Assembly (NCBI GenBank): GCA_025602915.1
Contig: JAHLJZ010000007.1
Location: 372,001 to 436,000, forward strand
Reading direction: 5' to 3'
DNA from: Paraphysoderma sedebokerense
Taxonomy: Eukaryota > Blastocladiomycota > Physodermatomycetes > Physodermatales > Physodermataceae
DNA length: 64,000 nucleotides
The notes below the pieces were generated by a model. That model did no database searches and was not told where the DNA came from. It worked only from the letters and a program-made list of their open reading frames with translations. Within the stretch, counting starts at the first letter, position 1; the number at the start of each line of letters is the position of its first letter. Below are positions 33,303-44,025 of the stretch, piece after piece. The translations under genes and the position numbers were made by a program.

Positions 33303-36144
33303 CTAGTAATTCTCTTTTGCCTCTTTGGCTAATACTTCCCCTTCCTTTTTGACTACCCCCATATGTAATATTCTGTCGCCGGCCATCGCCACGGGATTGG
33401 AAGAACGTCCGATAGTCTTATTACAAAGTCGGATCAGCAAAAAGGGAATTCATAAAAGCAAAAAACGACAGAATATGAGTTTTTATTGAAACGGGAGATT
33501 AAAAGAGTAGAGTTTAGAAAAAGACATACCACACCAGAACAAGGAGCCCAATACTCGTCTACTATATTTCCGAAAATATTTTTAATTCTAGCCACCAAAT
33601 CACCCTTCTTGATTAACGTGTTCACAGCGGGGTAAACTTCCAGTACACCCCCTGTTTTAGTGTACATCCAGAACCCACGAGAACAAAGTATCGTCGTAGG
33701 AGGATTTTGGTTGTTCACATCGAATTCTAGGGTGGACGCGTTTCGTTTGGGTGGTGGTAGTGTTGATAAGGTAGCATTCGGAAGGGCAAGAGGAGGCGGA
33801 GGAGGAGACGGGTTGGAAGTGATTGCTGATGTTGAGTTGGGAGGAGGAAGAGCAAGAGAGGAAGGTGGAAGGTGAGGAGTGGTGTACATGTTTAAGTAGG
33901 AAATGATGCGCATGACGCCAAGGTATGACCATTGGACGAATTGCATGTTGAAGAGCTGAGGGTTTCCAATCTCGACGGTGATAGATTTGATTCCGCGTGC
34001 CATGGCAGCTGAGCGTAGGGTACCTAACGAGAATCAACGGACAATATTGGGATTAATAGGTTGGTATATGATGGAAGAAACACATTTCCCGAAATGATGA
34101 CGGCAAAAAACCATACCATCTTGCCCGCTGTTATGAAGCAAAATCTGAGGCATTTGTAGTCTCGCCATGACCGAGCTCATATGATCATTCATATCAGCTC
34201 TAACATAATAACTGTTCACTCTTCCAAAACTGGCGGTATGCAAATCAATCAAGTAGTTGAACTTGTTGATTATTTTATCCATCAAATTCCAAGCGTAGAT
34301 CTGAGAGGAGGTGCCCTCGGGTGATCCAGGGAACACGCGATTAAGATCTTTGCCGTCCGCGAATTCTCGACGATACGAGAGATATCCGGGAGTGTTTACA
34401 CAAGGGATACCGACCACTGTGCCATTTAGATTTGACACGTCGATATCAGAAATGACGCGATGGACACAAGGGATGCCGTTCAGTTCTTTTATCATTGCAA
34501 GTAGGCAAATTTCAAAGGAAGGGTCGACAAATCAATCAGCAATGTACTTATTGTTAGTTTCGGATCAGTTTTCAATTAAATAATTTACATAATGTTTACC
34601 GTTTCCATGCACTGCAGCCGTGATGCCGACAATGGGTCTTATAAAAAAAGTCATTGTCAGTTGGGGGTGTGCTCGCAACTTAGGTACCAACAAAGCGATA
34701 AGCAATAAGAAATCACATACCCATCTTCCACTCCTCGAGCCACAATACAAGGGATCCGAATCCAATCGCTTAAACCTGTTTTCACCATATTAATCCAACA
34801 GGTGCTAATCTTTCCCCGGGGAAACTCTTCAATGACAAGAGCATCTTTGATGACTGGAGGAGGAACTTCACTCTCGTTGGCGAATCGAGAAGAAAAAGAG
34901 GGGGGATGGTATTGTTTTGCAAGTTCCCATTCTTGGAGCGGGAGGGATGCAGAAGATGAAGTTGGTGAGAGCAGTGGTGATGACGGATTTGGTGTTGCAG
35001 CCGTTGAAATAGTTGCAGAGGTTGCAGATGCGGTAGAGTTGGAAAACATTTGAATAGGTTGATCATCATAAACTATGACTGACCCATGACGTGCTGGTGG
35101 TCGTTTTGCCATGTGTGCTCTCTTGGAAGCCTTGGAATCGGCGGAGGCCACATGAATCAGGAGGATGGTAGAAACTTCCGGGTTGTCTGGATAAACAAGC
35201 ATTGAAAGCGGTGAGTAGGAGCAAAAATTAGCTATTACAGGAAATACTTTAGAGAGAAATATCATTATCACACCTAATGAATCTGAATCATTATTTGAGT
35301 GATTATTTCTATTTTTACTGTTGCTAGCGCTCTTTACAACCAAACTGGTAGGGGTTTCGTCAACATCTCTCTCAATCACCAGGGTTTCATTCTGACTGAG
35401 ATAGGACGCTTTTTCCGACGATTCATCGTTAACGTGAACAGCAACACTACCGGAAATAACATAGATGATTGTAAACTTTTCCAACAGTAGTTTATGGAAG
35501 GAGGTCGCGTGTTCTTCGGCTGATTCTGGAACAGTTCTTGAACTTTTACCTTCCGCGGCCCCGGCTGAAGGAGGACTCGAGACGATATTTTCAACTTGAA
35601 GGGTAGCCGTACCGAAAGATTTACTTATCAAGAATGTCAGATCACGTAGAGGAGGGTGTCCTCTCACTTTGCAGGTTGTGTTCCAAGCGCCGTTCCAGGA
35701 GTAAGGGATCAAAGGAGAGACGCAATGCGGAGTTTCTTGTCCGTTATGGTTGAGCATCAGGGCGGTAAGAGTGGGGTTACCGGTTTTACTTTGAGACTGA
35801 TCGATTGAAGCTGCTGGTTTTGCAGAGGGTGATGGAACGAGCAACGAGTCTGAAGGATCCGGGTTGAGCAAGAGGAGGTGAACATTGTATTCAGGGAAGA
35901 GGGAGAAGGAGCAAGCATCGTGCTGAATGACTGCAGATGAGAGTCTCCATGAGAAGGTGCCGTCCTTGAAGTTTGCATTCTTGGGATGAATGGCGATTTC
36001 GTACGTTTGACCGAGACCGTTTTTCCACTGCTGCTTTGTGTAATTGCCGGGTTTCAAGAGAGGGAGGGAGAGAGGGGGTTGCGAAGAGGATGGCTGGGAA
36101 AGCGTGTTGGAGGGGACGGAAGGGTTGTCGGAGAGGACGGGCAT
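33303..36144 (-). CDS. HutD/Ves-like cupin fused to a succinylglutamate desuccinylase/aspartoacylase-type metallohydrolase
   Basis: Six exons, 36144-35274, 35186-34721, 34637-34600, 34485-34117, 34023-33530 and 33416-33303, give 783 aa with consistent phases. The N-terminal part (about 30-300) is HutD/Ves-like: QQWKNGLGQTYEIAIHP, then FSWRLSSAVIQHDACSFSLF. The C-terminal part (about 440-783) is an AstE/AspA zinc hydrolase. Splicing at 34600/34485 creates VGITAAVHGNELNGIP, whose His and Glu are the H-x-x-E zinc pair. Then come GKDLNRVFPGSPEGT, NYLIDLHTASFGR (third zinc ligand His), HNSGQDGTLRSAAMARG, ITVEIGNPQLF and NPVAMAGDRILHMG. A Pro/Ser-rich insert interrupts the hydrolase near residues 630-680. 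Family members remove acyl groups from N-acyl amino acids or similar amides; the substrate here is unknown. The 87-nt first intron has no in-frame stop. The fusion is read directly from continuous exons 1 and 2. Confidence 0.88.
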
Positions 36145-36801
36145 ATTTTTTAATATCTTTGAAGAGAGATGAGGAGAGGGAATATCAGATATGAGCTCAG
36201 AGGTGATAGGAGGTCAATGGAAGGGAATGCCGTTTGTTCTGTTCAACGCGCATGCTCGAGTGGCCATAACTCATTTGGTCTGTGTATTATCCATGTTTGA
36301 TAGCATGGATTCACTTGTGGACCTTAAGGGAGAGCATAGTATGGTTCACTCTTGGACACAGAGATGCAAAAAAGACAAATCAGACGGGATGGGGGGTCAT
36401 TGCAGCATGCTCATTTGCATGTGTCGGATAGATAGACAGATGAGGCTAGCTACAATGTGATTGTGTCGGGAGTGGATACTGAGACTGAGATGCATATCGA
36501 GAGCCGACACAGCGACACCACAGTGAATGGTAAGGACTAAGGATTTAATTTAGCGGGTGGATTTAATTTAGCAGGTGGATTTAATTTACATTACAGTCTA
36601 CTGGTTGAGAATGCAATCACCAATGAATAATGTTTTGTGCAGTAGCGTGATATTCCACGTATATTGCAGTGTCTTTGACTCGCTCTGCTCATTCCCTCTC
36701 TCTCGTCATTCCCTTTCCATTCCATACATTCCCTCTTTACATCTACTCACTCCCTACTCACTACATCCCTTACACCCACTACATCATCACTCCCTACTGC
36801 C
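36145..36801. promoter_or_regulatory. Divergent promoter region with tandem repeat and pyrimidine tract
   Basis: 657 bases between the fusion gene and the next plus-strand gene. It contains an 18-bp tandem repeat at 36541-36591 and a CT-rich tract with repeated CATTCC/CTCCCTACT units from about 36690 to 36800. Confidence 0.5.
36541..36591. repeat. Short tandem repeat, 18-bp unit, nearly three copies
   Basis: Unit GGATTTAATTTAGCGGGT; the second copy differs by one base (GCA for GCG) and the third is truncated before the last bases. It lies in a divergent promoter region. It could be a simple replication-slippage product. Confidence 0.8.
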
Positions 36802-38307
36802 ATGGTCTCGCACCCCACATCCCACCACCTCTCCGTCCTGCACAGGTCGCCCCTCTCGCACTCTCCCGCTTCCTCATCCCCTCTCTCTCACTCCTCATCA
36901 GCATCCTGCCACTCATCCCCGACACACTCAACTCCCCACAAATCTCACTCCTCCACGCAGACCTCTCCAGACAAGCTAGCCCAGAGATCATTTCCCCCCT
37001 GCAACCCACATCATCCCTCCCCTCTGCTCTACCACTCCCTCAACCACCTCCAGTTGGTACGTAAAGTTCTTGTCTTGTCTTTGATTGTATCTGTTATCTC
37101 ATTCTCATTCTCTATTTCATGCAATGTCTAGCCTTCGTCGTCAAACCCCTCGATATCTCTCTCCTTGTACAACGCATCTTCCATCCCCTCCTACGCTTCT
37201 TCCGCAACTCCTCCAAAACCTATACCGCGGAAAAAAGTCAGAAAACATTCCGACATTTCTACCTCCACGTCTTCCCCTACCCCGTCTCCAACAGAAATCG
37301 ACCAAATCAAAAGACTGAAAAAGGCAGCCTTTGACGATTTGCGTCAGTCAACTTCCCACTACGCCGATTCGTTCGTTCAAAGACTCAAATCTTTAGAGCA
37401 GCAGCAGAACCAACACCTAAATCAATTACAGTCTCACAATCAACATGAACCGTCCCATCGACATCGGCATCGCTCCGCCAGCTCAACTCCATTCTCCAAC
37501 CCTAGCGCTCCTCAACCACCTCATCCGCGAGCCAGGCACAGAAACAGCACAGGCTCCTCTTTTCCTCAGAATTATCAAATCGCTCCTCCCGCGTGTAGAA
37601 ACATGAGTACTAATACCAACTCTGTGGAAGTGGTCAATTCGAATGGCTTGGGAACTGGCATATTCACAAAGTTGCAAGATTTCCCTGCGAGTTCGAATCA
37701 GCCTGCCGTGGGATTCCCCGCTCTCGTAAATACCTCTAACGGAAATTCAAAGACGGATACAAATATGAATACGAATACAATAGTCGACCTGGGCTCGACT
37801 ACTTTGTTTTCGAGTATAAACCATCCAGCTCGCGACCCAGATTCTCCATCATTATCTGCCTCGAATGCAATGTCGTCTTATACAGATGATGAACTAGAAG
37901 TGATAGACGACGCAGAAGAAGAAATCACAATTCAACTCACGCCATCCTCTCCAGCGTTACATCCATCGAGTTCATCATCATCCGATCCTTTCTCATCCAA
38001 TCAACCACCCAACCCAAGTGTACCAAAGAAGAATCAAAAAGTAGACGTGACCGACCTGATCACCTCCCTAGAGAATGGTATCAGTATGAGAGACTATAGC
38101 CTTGTCTATGAGTTCGAAGAAAAAATCAAACAGCAGCAACAACGACAAACAATGGGTAAAAGAGGGAATAACCACAACGGAGCCAAGGCTATGGAAGTAG
38201 AAGTACCCCTCGAAAATGGCAGCCAAAGACGTTGTTCGATGGAGGCATATATGGAACGTGAACACGACGAAGAGGAGGCAACTTATGTCGGTGACTTGTG
38301 GTCTTGA
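36802..38307 (+). CDS. Hypothetical Ser/Pro/His-rich protein
   Basis: Two exons, 36802-37056 and 37132-38307, give 476 aa; the 75-nt intron keeps the frame. I do not recognise it. The N-terminus is almost entirely Ser, His, Pro and Thr. A short basic patch, KPIPRKKVRKHSD, lies near residue 105-117, then a Gln-rich helix (IDQIKRLKKAAFDDLRQSTS onward) and a His/Arg-rich run. An acidic segment, DDELEVIDDAEEEITIQL, lies in the second half. The C-terminus has DLITSLENGISMRDYSLVYE followed by KIKQQQQRQ, the only part that looks structured. The N-terminal exon is the less certain part because several frames are open in this CT-rich tract. Nothing points to a function. Confidence 0.65.
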
Positions 38308-39298
38308 CTGGGGTCAACGGTTTCTCTTACAAAAGTGAACACGAAACGGGTCGATTATGGATCATACGAGCTCCAACTGACCCAAGACTTTTTCCATGTT
38401 CATTCAAACCCGGCTGAACGCAAACGGAAAAACAGTATATACCTGTAAAAAAATTCAAAAAAAACCAAACATTGCCGAAATTCTTTCAAGGCATACAAAA
38501 GTTGTCAGTATCCTACGACTACAGTACATACGCAACATTACATTTCCGTCTTTTTCAATTTTCTACATACCTTTCACCCAAAAAATATTCTTCATGTTCA
38601 TATAAAAGATTTTCTTCATGTATTTACTTCAAACTTAAAATTCAAACAACAACCGGAAAAAATCATAGCGTCAACTTCGCTTTCACAATAAGAATGGCGG
38701 AAAAAAAACACAAAAAGTATCAAAATTAGTCAAATAATATATCCTCGACAAAGGATGATTAATGCATATAGAATCTTCCCTCTTATATTATTCTCCATTT
38801 TGCTGCCTTTTTTTCTTCTTCAAAATTTACTCTTCCATATTAATTCATACCATGTGGGAATAATCATTTTGTGATGTACTTCGTTTACGTTCTACCTTGG
38901 CGGAAGTGGAACAACATTTTCAATGCGCTAGGTAGAAAGACGTAGTAGTAAAAACAGGATGAAAAGAGAGTATATAGTCTTTCAAAGCGAGACGTTTCGT
39001 ACATATTATACGGTTCTACTTGAAATGGGCTTGGGTGAAAAGAAAAAAAGTATCATCAAACTTTATTCTTTGTAAAATAATAATCAACAATTTAGCGATT
39101 TGCAACAATTGAGACTCTTACAGTGAAACAACTTGATTAAATGTTTAATCAATTCCCTATTTAAAATCCAACTTATTTTCACCCTCAAACTCAACCACTA
39201 CCCAACCAACCCAACAAAAAACTCTAATCCAATTTCCAACGTACCCGCCCCTCCTTCATCATCCTCCAACATCAACTCTATCACTTCCCCTTTTACCT
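38308..39298. other. Convergent intergenic region
   Basis: 991 AT-rich bases between converging genes, the longest gene-free stretch in the window. It has poly-A and poly-T runs and short open frames without family resemblance. I see no supported feature. Confidence 0.45.
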
Positions 39299-42200
39299 CT
39301 ACTTACTTCCTGGCCCAGCTTTACTTTCTTCCCTCTCCACAATTTTCAACACAGTTTCTTCATCCACGACTACATTTTCTTTGAGACTCATAATCTTTTG
39401 ATTCGTTTCTTTTAAACCCGTTGAAATCAAGTATTTGGAACGAAAATAAAGTACAACGTCTGTATACACTTTATGTTTGATTGAAATCTCGAGGGCACTG
39501 TACCAAAAAAACAAACACAAAAAAGAAGTTTTTAAAAGTAAATATCAAAGTACATTCATTAACCGACTTGAGTTTCCTTTAATTTGATATAACGACTAGA
39601 AGACTCAACAAACTTACCGTTCCCATTGAAACAAACTCATCCATAATTTTATAGCTTTATAGGTATACCCACCCCCCAACATAATATTTTCGGCTTCTTT
39701 AAATTGACGTTTAAAAATCAATAATTCCGCGTTTCGTAATTCATTCGTGGGTTGGTCTTTGATGTAACATATATGTTGAACTTTATGTGCCTATTTCCAG
39801 AAATCCAAAAATTTGAAAATTTGAAAATTCAAAAATTACATAGATCGAGTGTAAGGTTAATAAGAAGTATAGATAGAGAGTTTGTGGTTGACGAGGAATG
39901 CGGGATATTACCTCTTCTAAAGCTGCGTAAGCGACTTCGGCGGTGTTGAGATCGTTACCGGATATGGCTAAACCAGCGAGACAAGCCCAGAGTGGCTGAT
40001 CTTTAGCGAATCGACATAGTTTGATTGCTTCTTCCCATTTTTTACGGTAAATAAGGTCATATAAAGTTGCAGGGAAGGGTGACACGTCGCTAGAGTCAAA
40101 GAGAATATCAGCAAATTGTTAGAATGAGAATGAAAGAGCTAAAGAGTTGGTAAAATTTTTAAATCAGAGTACCCGACTACAACGACTGCACCGTCAGCTC
40201 TTCGAATAGTCACTTGACATCCTTTAAACCAACATATTTGAGAATTTTTCCCAATAGATTTTGACGCGTCTTTCTCGAATTTGGCTCCATGAATTAAATC
40301 TTGATCGATAAACATAACATAGGGACAATACCAAATCACAAATTTTCCATCCATAATTACAGACAACATTGGGGTGTCCTCATGAAACTTAAAACTGTCG
40401 ACCATCGTACCTGTATTTATAATCCACATGTAAATCAAAAAGGAAAAAAACGTATTTTGTCAATACCAAGAATAACCGCTTAATTATTCAATCGAGTAGA
40501 GTTAATTACCAAGTTTTTTTAACTCTGGTCTATTCACAGGAGTTACATACAAATTCCTGTTTTTGTCAATCAAAACTAACATCCTATTCATCGTTGGTCC
40601 AACCTGATCTAATCCTAATTCGATAATCTCTAGGGTATGTTTAATTGGAGTTTCGTGGATTGTTTTCCCGCTAACCACGTCGAATAAATGGACCGCTGTA
40701 GGATGTGGATATAATTGGATGTTACTTAGGTGTGAACATAATTTGTTTGATGTAGTTGGAATAAAACGGGGAGTATACTTTTTTCATCGATCGTATCACG
40801 AATGGCAAGGGTGTCGGTACTTAATGTTACAGTTCTTTCACTCAGTGATTCGATACGAAGTCCATTGTATTTTGGTGAACTAATAAATTTTCCGTCATAC
40901 GAAAAGACTTGTACACCTTGGTACGTATCGATCATGACAAAGTAACTGTACGTTCAAAATTAAGATTCTCGTGAGCAAAGTTGAATGCATAGTATACTTA
41001 TGACGACGTACTCTCTTGATTGTATGATTGAAATAATTCGTCCTGTATTTTTTAGATCAATGATAGCCGGAGTATGTAAATGTCGTTCGCTGAAAATGTG
41101 ACACTGGGTCACAGTAGCGATCACTAAATACCCAAATGACAGGGACGCTTTCACGATTTTGTCGGTAAAGTCTATGAAACGCGAACGACAAGGTTTTAGC
41201 TTGTGTCTCGGAAAGCGCTTTACAGAAATTAAGGTAATTGTCTAACCTATGGTTTCGATATGCCCGATTGTTACGTCTTTTACTTGAACAGTTCGTTCAT
41301 CGACCATGACAGCTTCCAAATGCTTCCAATCTAATTGTCTATAGATCGTTACGACTTGTTAGTAGACTGGTACCAATCTTTGACATACTTAGACCGGTAT
41401 TTTTGAAACTTCTTTTACCGTCCAACCACATGCGCCAAATGAACAGTGCCATTTCCACCTGCACAGGCAAACTGCGTTCCATCTACTGTCCATGCAATAT
41501 CTAAAATGCTACCAGAATTGATATTTGAAATAGCATAAGACCACTAAAAAGCGTAGCAGGAAAAAAAATGAGTAATTTCGACAAGTGACAGATTTCAACG
41601 ATCGGATTGGAAGTCAGAAAAACATACTCCTAATTTGTCGCAAATCCTAACGACATTAAATCCACCGACTCCAAACATGTCGCCGGTTGGGCTCCACGAT
41701 ACAGCGGTGATAACGTGATCCTCACTGTTAGAGGCAAATATCTGACGACCGTATGGATCCCAAACCTAAATAACAGCCAGTTATTGATTAATTGACACAA
41801 AACTGGTGTAATTTCAGTGACATACTTTGTACTTCTTGTCCTCTCCACCCGAAATGATAAATCCGTTGATATAATTCCAATCTATGGTTAGAACGAGCCC
41901 GTCATGAGCTTTCCAAACTGTTGATTTGGAACTTGGCTGAAGCGGCTTTATCATTAGATTCTTGCCGTTCGTAATCAATACAGAGTCAGATTCGGGTGAC
42001 CATGCGATAGAATAAATCGGACTCGCTGTTGCGGTTATCGGCAATCCGAAAAGAGATTTGGAACAGCTTTAGTGTGCTGGAATAAATACTGATGTAGACA
42101 TTAATAATCCCGAGTGACTTACATGTTTGAATCAACACTGATCTCAGCATTCCGCTGCGAGACCATATCTTCAATTGACCGTCTTCGCCCGCTGTAATTT

Positions 42201-43054
42201 AACGGAGCAATAAACAACATGTTTTGTGTCAACATTATGTAATCCAATACTATTGTCACTATGCTCAAGACACCAGATAAGAGAAAGCCTCACCTGATGC
42301 CAGGGCAGACCCATCACGGTTCCACTTCAAAGCTGTAACTGCCCCTTTATGTCCATCTAACACTTTCTCAACTCGTCCGCTCCTTTGAATGAAAAAAATC
42401 TTGCCTATATGTATACAATGCAAGGATGTGAAGTTGTTAGATCTAGAAAATATAGCTTAGGCTTTTTGCGAATCTCATGATCGCTGTCAGGAGTTTAACT
42501 GAATATTGACAAACCATCACAGCTGCCGACGACGAACATGTCGGTTGTATTTACATTCACTCTTCCTGTCCCTGTTGATATCGCAGCACCGGTTTTCCCA
42601 AAAAGCGGAAAGCAAACCAATGATGTCATCAAAATACTATTCCTCGATCCGGCAGCCTTCCCCGGTGCCTCTCGAGCTTGTCCAGCATTCTGAGGGTCAG
42701 TCGGTGGGGCGAAAAATGCTGCAGGTAGGGGGCTTAACTGCTCAAAATTCTGTGAGTAGCGTAGTATTTCTTGAGTGTCACTGTTTTTTGGGGGGTCGAA
42801 GCGAGAACAAAATATATGGATTCAAGACAGAACGTTCAAAAAAGGCACAAAGTAAGTTTGAATACAAAAATCAGTTTGACAACAGATGCGATAACGTAAT
42901 TCACTCACCCAACAGCATACAATTCACCGGCACTATTCCAACTGACTGCCGTTGTAATATTGACATTGGCTCGTTCCGCTGCTGAAAGGTTACCTTGACC
43001 ACTTGTATTAGGTAGCTGTGGCTGTTGCTTGGGTAACTCGATTTTCAGCTTCAT
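39299..43054 (-). CDS. IFT80: Intraflagellar transport protein 80 (IFT-B subunit)
   Basis: IFT80 is a double WD40 beta-propeller plus helical-repeat subunit of the IFT-B train that carries cargo along the flagellum. I read 15 exons: 43054-42909, 42780-42515, 42404-42294, 42191-42123, 42025-41826, 41765-41628, 41543-41419, 41338-41247, 41171-41012, 40945-40779, 40695-40510, 40410-40173, 40089-39912, 39790-39618 and 39497-39299. All phases agree, giving 815 aa (human 777). Close family stretches are MKLKIELPK at the start, [47 protein letters not shown]-like linker residues, [29 protein letters not shown] and [15 protein letters not shown]. Exon 2 carries an insert of about 60 residues in the first propeller. 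The donor at 41011 (GTACGT) was chosen because it restores the frame and the family motif. Confidence 0.96.
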
Positions 43055-43199
43055 TCGGGGATAAATCAGTGGAGGAAAGGTGAGAATCAGAGAATATGCA
43101 GTATAAGGTTATGGTACAGATTTTATAAAAGTAAAGTTATCTAAAGTTCCTCTTGATTTGGGATTGCGGTGTTGAGAGTTTTCAGTATATGCTGCATCT

Positions 43200-43640
43200 C
43201 CTCTTAAAAACGCGACAAATTCAAGTCTGTCTGCTGATCCTGGGTCATGGGCCAACCTATACTTCTTTTCGCCTGTGGTTCATATACAGCTGATAGCATA
43301 TGATGTATGCTGTGCAACTTAAGGTAAATTAGTAATATCATATCTTGCAATAAAGAAAATCGTGCGTCAATTGTTGTAAAGTACGTTTGCCGGCAAAAAA
43401 CAATGGATATAGCCTTTCCCAACGGCGATTCTTTATTTCAAGTATTTGTCTCGCATTTAATATCAAATTATGCGCTCCTCCTATGGTACAGCAACACTTT
43501 GGTCTTTCAACCACTCTGTTTATGGGCCAGTCGGGGACTTTAGGGACCAGGGCCACATTCAGACCCTGCCATAAGGCCGCAGCACAGTGTTTGTACGCTG
43601 AAAACCATACCATCTAACTGCAGTAGCAGCATCACGGGGA
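43200..43640 (-). CDS. Possible small hypothetical gene
   Basis: An open stretch on the minus strand, 43613-43338, contains VPDWPINRVVERPKCCCTIG and ILEIKNRRWERLYPLFFAGK, which read like ordinary protein rather than a shadow frame. It seems to continue leftward through an intron starting at about 43391 (GTACTT) with a TACTAAT branch-like site, but I could not settle the downstream frame or the start. Position upstream of IFT80 on the same strand gives no functional hint. It may be a small real gene or a chance frame. Confidence 0.35.
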
Positions 43641-44025
43641 AGTTAAATCATTATTAGAAGAAGATAAAATCGAGACACAGTTCCCTCTGGGGACCGAACG
43701 GCAGGATTTGTTCAGCCATTCCTTTGAGTACGATGGGAACATGGCATCAATGGAAACTTTCAACCTAAATAATTTCATCGCTACTGAATAAAATGATGAT
43801 ATCCACATTATGCCTATATAGTGATATAGCTCGAGCCTAATGATAACTCATAAAGTAGATTCAGATTTGCTTGTGTAAACAACGCGAGAGGAAGAACCTT
43901 TGGCTCCCGCCAAAGAAAAAGTCATCGCATACATTATCCAACCCCATATTTCGACGACACATACCATAGCAGCACATACTGTATCGTCCATTTCTATCGT
44001 ACAGGCTATCACTGCATCCGTAGCT
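43641..44025. other. Intergenic region
   Basis: 385 bases upstream of the next plus-strand gene. The frame of that gene is open upstream of its ATG to about 43900 but has no in-frame ATG there. Confidence 0.35.

Noticed and set aside
36690-36800. CT-rich tract as a possible microsatellite or mobile-element remnant
   Set aside because: No fixed repeat unit and no terminal repeats; it reads as a promoter composition bias.
37085-37334. Alternative Ser/Pro/His-rich frames in the CT-rich start of the 36802 gene
   Set aside because: Only one frame splices in phase to the long second exon; the others are composition shadows.
8664-43200. Classic RFX X-box sites upstream of the flagellar genes
   Set aside because: I saw no full GTTGCC-AT-GGCAAC-like palindrome near the DNAH1, MYCBPAP, TMEM107 or IFT80 starts.
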